A stretch of 64,000 nucleotides of DNA, taken from contig JAIWWG010000124.1 in NCBI GenBank assembly GCA_025435555.1, forward strand, positions 1-64,000. Reading direction: 5' to 3'. How positions within the stretch are numbered: the stretch's first letter is position 1; the number at the start of each line of letters is the position of its first letter. Below the pieces are notes generated by a model. It worked only from the letters and a program-made list of their open reading frames with translations. It was not told where the DNA came from and ran no database searches. Shown here in pieces: positions 58,559-64,000 of the stretch. The stretch is from Chytriomyces cf. hyalinus JEL632 (lineage: Eukaryota; Chytridiomycota; Chytridiomycetes; Chytridiales; Chytriomycetaceae). Position numbers and translations under genes: made by a program.

Positions 58559-61500
58559 ATGGCCGAGCGAGAAATGCCTGTGGACCTGGACGACATGTAA
58601 CAACAACCCAGCAGCAAGGACAGGCGGCTGGAAAAATTAACACACCCGTCGATAACTCGCAGGTTCAAATGCTACATATGTTTCGAGACGCTCGTGCATC
58701 CGCAAATGTGTCCTCAGTGCAGCAAGATGAGCTGCGACGCGTGCATGCGGGTGAGCATCTCTTTATATTACAGAGTGGGCATCAATAGACAACAGCATGC
58801 TCAAACAACACCGTATTCGAACGAACTTGTCTATAACCGCCCTTTAATAAAACCCAGCGATGGCTCACTGCCCACGGCAACCACTGCCCACACTGCCGTG
58901 TGCCTCTCTCGGCCGACAATCTTGTCCAATGTCGATTCATGGACGACCTCGCAAAGGTGCGAATTGATTCTCTTTCTCTCGTACGCTTCCTCTCTGTGCT
59001 GAGTCCGGTTTCCCTTGTCTTTGTTGTTGTGTCACGTGACTTCACAGCAGGTGCGAGAGGCTGTCAAACATGGACCGTTTCTTTCATCGAATCCAGGCCA
59101 GGAAGTTCTCTGCAAAACACACAATGCGCCGCTATTTTACTTTTGCCACTCATGTAACGACGCCATTTGCTCCGACTGCGCCGTCTTGGGTCAAAACGTG
59201 AGCGAACCCCTTGTTTTACTCGTTGGAACCTCACACCCCACATCCCTCTTCGTCCCAGCACAAGGACCACAAGGTCGAGCACCTGCAATCCGTCTACAAC
59301 TCCCACAAGGACTCTGTCTGGACAGCAATCAAATCCCTCTTTCGCAACATCAAATCCTTGTCCGAAGTCAACGAAACCGTCGACACGCATTTCCACACTC
59401 TTCGCGCTGCAAAAGCAAAAGTCGAATTTAGACATGATAAAATCATGCGCCTTGCACAACAACATCTTGACACCCAGTTTGAAACGCAAGCCGCAAAGCT
59501 CGTTTCTTTTCAACGCGGCGTGTCGCATGAACTTCAGCGGCTACACGATACCGTATCGAATCTACAGACGCATCTTAAAGTTTCTTCAAAATTGGACGTG
59601 ATTCATAAAAGCACGTCCGTGTTGGACATTGTGCATAAAGAACATCCCGCCATTGCTGCAACGGACGCACTGCAACATCATCAAATTCTCGCGCATATTC
59701 CGTCCGTGGATCTTTGCTTTGATAGTACCTTGATTCCGCCGTATGAGTCTTCCACGCTGGTTATTACTGGTGTTGCTGCGAAAATGCGCGAGACGGCGGA
59801 TTCGGGGGAAGCGTGTGCCGTTTTCTCGAACATTTTTTCGGCTTCTGGGGTGGATTGGAGGTTGAAAGTTTACTGCAATGGAAACAAGGGCACGCATTTG
59901 TCTGTCTTTATGCAGCTGCAAGATGGGAGCGAAGTCACGAGCAAGTATCAGTACAAAATTGAACTTGTAAGTGCTTTTTGTACGTTACCTTTATATTTTT
60001 ATTTTTATATTTTATTCAACATCCTCAATTTGTTGTTTTTTAGATTCGAAAAGCGCTGTCCCAAAACCCGTTGGAAAGCCAACAAACTGAAGAATTTTCG
60101 GGAACCGATGCGCAAAGCGTGAAATCTGTTCGAGAGTTCACGTCCGATTTCGCAGTGGGCGAATGCTGGGGCTACACTCGCTTTTATCCGCTCGAATTGC
60201 TCGAACCAAATGGATTCGTGGCAAACGATACCCTCGAAATCAAATTTTCCGTGCGCGCCATGGACTTTGCGCAAAAATGCAGAGATTTGCAAAGGAGGTT
60301 AACCAAAATGGAATCTTCCGCTGTTCCACGTTTCAAAGACGCTTGCAATCTAAACTCGGATGAATTGGAAAAACGGAATCCACCCCATCAGGTATCACAA
60401 AAGAGCAGTCCATCAGGGTCTACAGGTCGTCCTCGAACAGATGATATCTCTGAGATTGCAGTTTCTCGTGGCATTTCTGCGGGTGGTGCTTTACCGCAGA
60501 AACTGTCCACGCAATTTTCAGAGTCTCCGACTCGGTTAAGGAATATTGCTGCTGCTGCTGAAGCGAATAGTCGCCCTCGGTCCAGTTTGGCAGGGTCTTT
60601 GCACGTGTATGAATCTTTATCGCTTGAACTGCCTGCAAGACCGTATACGGCAGAGAATGGCGTGGAGCGGCGTCATCAAAATTTGAGTTCATGGCACTCT
60701 GCGACAAATATTTTGAATTCTGATGCTTCAATGGGCGTTCCACCGGTGCAATCCAGAAGTCGGTTATCCGTGAGCTCGCCGGTTTCACCACCAAATCCTC
60801 CGAATGGGACAATATTTCAGCGGCATCATTCCATGAATGGGGCTTCTCAGGCCGCAGCTTTTTCGCGACCAGCCCAAACCATCAGCATCCCAGTTCGGTC
60901 TCGTAACCGGCTTCTCCCTCCATTAGATCACCCAAATACCTGGGAAGCTGTTGAAGACGATCGAGATGAGTATTTACATCGACCGCGTACAAACGACGCC
61001 CTGCGTCAGTCCCCATCAGGAAGACTGCCGCAACTGGTGGGTGCTACTCAACCCACAACTTCATACACTCTTCAGCAATACGCAAACAACAATTCGGGAA
61101 ATCTACTACGAATGATGCAAACTCGGTATAATGCCAGCAGTAGCAGCGATAGTGACAGTAGTAGGGGCACAACCAACACGACCATGCTTGAACGTGCTGT
61201 GCAAGATGCATCGCGCGAATTTGAAGAACGGTTCTCGGCTCTTCGAGCGTTGGACACGGACGACGAGGATGACCACGACGCAACTTCACAAGCACAGCAT
61301 TTTTCCGATCACGACCCTGACCGCAGCACACAGCAACAAAACCAAGAGGAAAGTGATCACGCAGCTGCATTGAGAGCGATATACCGCTCTTCTGAATACA
61401 ATCATGAGGGGTATAGGAGTGAAACCACGCGTAGCCAGAGTCCGACTTCGAGCGATAATTCGTCGACGATAGAACGGGAACTGACGGCTATATTGGAGGG

Positions 61501-61825
61501 CTCGGACGCGGAGAATGATATTCGGGATGCTGTTTTGCGGGACACGCTGTCGCGTTTTATCGATCGCATATCTGGGAGTATTCGGCCGCGAGAAGACGCG
61601 CTGGGTAGCCCTGATAGTGGGGCGCGTCGAAATTCTCGGAGTGAGAGGGATGAGTTGGATTTGGATTCTGATGATATGGAAGGAATGTATGGTGTTGGCA
61701 GGCATTCTGGGGATGAAGAGGAAGAGGACGAAGAGGTTGAAGATAATGTAAATTATGAGGACATGATTGAGAGGATTGGGAGGTCTGCTCGGGATGTTCG
61801 GAGAAGGCTGTATGACCTTTCTTGA
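58559..61825 (+). CDS. TRIM37: TRIM37-like RING/B-box/coiled-coil/MATH E3 ubiquitin ligase
   Basis: Six exons (58559-58596, 58663-58750, 58858-58956, 59051-59197, 59259-59966, 60044-61825) give 953 residues, close to the ~960 of animal TRIM37. RING: FKCYICFETLVHPQMCPQC, MSCDACMRRWLTAHGNHCPH and CRVPL. B-box: CKTHNAPLFYFCHSC, ICSDCAVLGQNHKDHKVEH. A coiled coil covers about residues 135-225. MATH domain: DWRLKVYCNGNKGTHLSVF, then across the intron REFTSDFAVGECWGYTRFYP and NDTLEIKFSVRAMD. The rest is Ser-rich and acidic. Animal TRIM37 restrains centriole assembly and acts at peroxisomes and chromatin. The order and spacing of all four domains is why I use the symbol. Confidence 0.93.
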
Positions 61826-62007
61826 TGAATGATGAAGTTTTTTCTTCATTTGTAACCGACTCAAGTGGTATTTTCTAATTATTAACTATATGCGTGCTGA
61901 TATTTATCATTCGCTGGAGGGGTCTGAACAACAACACATGCATCGAAAGTCAAGATGTATTTATTCAGACTTGCTGGGCACACAAGGGGTTGAAACAAAA
62001 ATTAAAA

Positions 62008-62837
62008 ATGTCCAACAAGCGCATCACCATCTTCTACGACGTTGTGTCGCCGTTCTCTTGGTTCGGATTCGAGCTGCTGCGCCGGTACCAGTCTGTCTGG
62101 AAGGGCGTGGACGTGACTCTGCAACCCTTCTTCCTGGGCGGTGTCATGGGCGCGTCGGGCAACAAGCCACCAGCAACGAACCCGTACAAAGGAGCCCAAA
62201 TGCTGAAAGAGATTCCGCTGTTTCGCAAATTGTACGATATTGACATTGGGAACCCTGCGAGTTGAGTGTATTTTTGGGATTTTGTGTTTCACGCCGGTCA
62301 CAACAGCGCACAAGTGTCTGATATGCTTGTTGTGTTTCAGACTTTCCGGAAAAGTCGCTGCACGCCATGCGCATTCTTCAAGCGCTGAAATTACAGGGAT
62401 CTGACAAATTGACCGCTGTCTCGCTGGCATTCTGGGTCAGTCCACGTGTTGCTGACGAAACTGAGTTTGCATCCCACATGATAAAACTTACACACATACG
62501 CACCCCACAGAAACTATACTGGCACGATGAAAAAAGTATCGAATCAAAGGACGATCTGCAAGCGTACCTATCCCCCATCGTCGGCGACGCCGCCGCAACG
62601 CGTCTCGTCCAACACGAGAGTCAAACCAGTGAAGTCAAACAAGCGCTCGCCGATGCTACAAAGGAAGCTGTCGATGTGCATGGCGCCTTTGGAGCGCCTT
62701 GGTTTGTTGTTCAGAACGGGAATGAGACAATGACGTTTTTCGGGAGCGACCGTATGGAAGCGATTGCCTTCTTTTTGGGGGAAAAGTATGTGGGTCCGTG
62801 CCCGCCTGGGTATAAGCAGGAGAGCAGCAAGCTTTAA
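62008..62837 (+). CDS. Glutathione S-transferase kappa / HCCA isomerase family
   Basis: Two exons (62008-62260, 62341-62837; 80-nt intron) encode 249 residues with a DsbA-like thioredoxin fold. The N-terminus reads ITIFYDVVSPFSWFGFELLR with the catalytic Ser of SPFSW, then LGGVMGASGNKPPATNP, and after the helical insert the cis-Pro block VHGAFGAPWFVVQ and FFGSDRMEAI. Kappa GSTs work in mitochondria and peroxisomes on glutathione conjugates; bacterial relatives isomerise 2-hydroxychromene-2-carboxylate. The donor reads A|GTTGAG, like two other introns in the window. Confidence 0.93.
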
Positions 62838-62932
62838 AGTTTTTAGTTTGGACGTCCGAAAAAGGGAATAAATAACAATTTGGATTTGATAAAGTAAAAA
62901 ATAAATTGTTCAAAAAAAAAAAAACACCGATT

Positions 62933-63058
62933 ATGAACAACGAAAGCGCGCTATATTCCCTCCAGAACGCAATGACGGTCATGCGAGAAGGCTCGGTGAA
63001 AGGAGCAGCGGTCAGTTCTGACACTCACTCGCAAGACTTTGTCCTCTTGCCATACTAA
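62933..63058 (+). CDS. 41-codon ORF, possible alternative first exon of SKA1
   Basis: A short ATG-to-TAA frame (MNNESALYSLQNAMTVMREG...) lies in the 276-bp gap before SKA1. A GT in it (62996) and an AG before CCGTTTGATGCG at 63152 would splice it in frame onto the SKA1 coiled coil, skipping the ATG at 63114. Support is weak: the donor GTGAAAG is poor and nothing else identifies the frame. Confidence 0.25.
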   Translation: MNNESALYSLQNAMTVMREGSVKGAAVSSDTHSQDFVLLPY

Positions 63059-63113
63059 CCGAACCATACCCTTCTCGGACATCCATCAACCACCTGGACA
63101 TCCCCATTCCGCA

Positions 63114-63327
63114 ATGCAAAAAACCCGATCGAACACTGTCTCTTCAACAAATAAGCCGTTTGATGCGGAAGTTGCAGCTGTAGCCTTGTTTGACGCAGAG
63201 TGCAAAGTACGCGCGTTGCGACAGTCGCTAATGATGCGGCTTCGCAGGGCCGAGGAGGAAAGAGCTGTTCTAGACAGTCTCGATTCAAAAGTGGCGGCTG
63301 CCCTTGATCATCTGGTGTGTGTCTCGG

Positions 63328-63359
<32 letters not shown>

Positions 63360-64000
63360 CAAAACTGTCAACTTCTCTCCCTGTCGCTTCTAACTTTTTC
63401 TCGTCCTATTTGCATTCTGGTTTGATTTTTTCGACAAGACTGAAAACGCGCATTCCTTCATTCGTATGCCTGAAAAAGCGATCGAGGCAGACACGGATCC
63501 CATCGCATCAGCTCACGAGTCACCAATTCCGTCCGAAGAGCCACACTCAATAATTCCAACTGAACCTGCAATTCCCGCCGCACAGTCAGCAACCACGAAA
63601 CTTGTCAAATCCATCGCAGTTTTATCCCTGGAAGAGTATGAGGCACTTCCGAAATATCTATGTACGCACTGTTTCTTTGCTTTTTGTCCGTTGTTCAACA
63701 TATCCGCTGACTTTATTTCTTTTGATCATGCAAAAAAAAGTGAACCGCATGAGTCTGGATAAAGTAAACGCATCCATTTCCGAATTCAACAAACTCGTCG
63801 CAGCAAAGTACACGTGCCTCAAAACACCTCACATGAAAATGACCAAACAGCAACGCGACCGGTTTTGGGAGCACAAAAAGGCGTCCAACGATGGAACCAA
63901 AGGAAAAGCGTTTCTCATGGAGCGTGAAATTAAAGAAAACTGGTGGGGAGGTGGGTCAGGGGGTGAAGGGTTTGCGGCACGGAGAGACAAGAATGCAACT
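63114..64000 (+). CDS. SKA1: Spindle and kinetochore-associated protein 1, N-terminal part (cut by window end)
   Basis: Exons 63114-63314, 63439-63661 and 63741-64000+ stay in frame. The first exon is a coiled coil (FDAECKVRALRQSLMMRLRR). The second is an acidic linker ending LSLEEYEALPKYL, and the third starts NRMSLDKVNASISEFNKLVA and continues KYTCLKTPHMKMTKQQRDRF. The E-x-x-x-I/L-P-K-Y block followed by L-x-x-x-x-V/I-N-x-x-I-x-x-x-N-K is the start of the SKA1 microtubule-binding domain. The Ska complex couples kinetochores to microtubule ends in organisms without, or in addition to, Dam1/DASH. The C-terminus is outside the window. Confidence 0.85.
63330..63359. repeat. 30-nt poly-T in SKA1 intron 1
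   Basis: Uninterrupted T run shortly after the donor (63315), the longest homopolymer in the window. Confidence 0.95.

Noticed and set aside
1-64000. CRISPR arrays, rRNA genes, bacterial-type operons
   Set aside because: No regularly spaced repeats of CRISPR type, no rRNA-like blocks, and the genes are intron-bearing and eukaryotic.

Overview
The window reads as nuclear DNA of a zoosporic (chytrid-type) fungus. Nearly every gene is cut by introns of about 45-70 nt with GT donors and a CTAAC/CTGAC-like box close to the AG. Genes are packed on both strands and have typical fungal products (HIS6, LCB1, SEY1, BUB2, an IRA/neurofibromin RasGAP). They sit beside genes kept by flagellated opisthokonts and largely lost from Dikarya (a TRIM37-like RING/B-box/MATH protein, SKA1). 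The assignment is inference; no rRNA or organelle sequence is present to confirm it.

Layout. 1-11 kb is a mobile-element block: the 5' part of a Ty1/copia retrotransposon on the minus strand abuts a five-intron Crypton-type tyrosine recombinase, followed by a GCR1_C-like gene, a KDZ-family DDE transposase with one in-frame stop, and a minus-strand gene joining a homeodomain-like segment to an HMG box. A 103-bp tandem repeat lies at 11.05-11.35 kb. 11.8-19 kb holds a secreted protein, acyl-protein thioesterase, a 954-aa low-complexity protein, HIS6 and an AN1 zinc-finger protein. 19.4-31.4 kb holds two GTPase-activating proteins head to tail on the minus strand: a full-length neurofibromin/IRA and BUB2, 66 bp apart. 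31.5-42 kb holds a mitochondrial rhomboid, a large protein with a duplicated Cys/His-rich module, and two C2H2 zinc-finger proteins. In one of these every finger is carried by an 84-nt exon unit. 42.8-64 kb is gene-dense: a small complex-I/B12D-like subunit, a WrbA quinone reductase with an N-terminal extension, LCB1, SEY1, oligopeptidase B, an Eps1-like ER thioredoxin protein, a coiled-coil protein, a two-TM protein, TRIM37, GST-kappa and the start of SKA1.

Functional themes. Ras/mitotic-exit control (NF1/IRA, BUB2), ER shape and lipid synthesis (SEY1, LCB1), ER folding (Eps1-like), mitochondrial functions (rhomboid, complex-I-like subunit, possibly the oligopeptidase) and centriole/kinetochore biology (TRIM37, SKA1). 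No operon logic applies. Exon coordinates were derived by hand from splice signals, reading-frame continuity and family motifs. Where the junctions did not close in frame this is stated.
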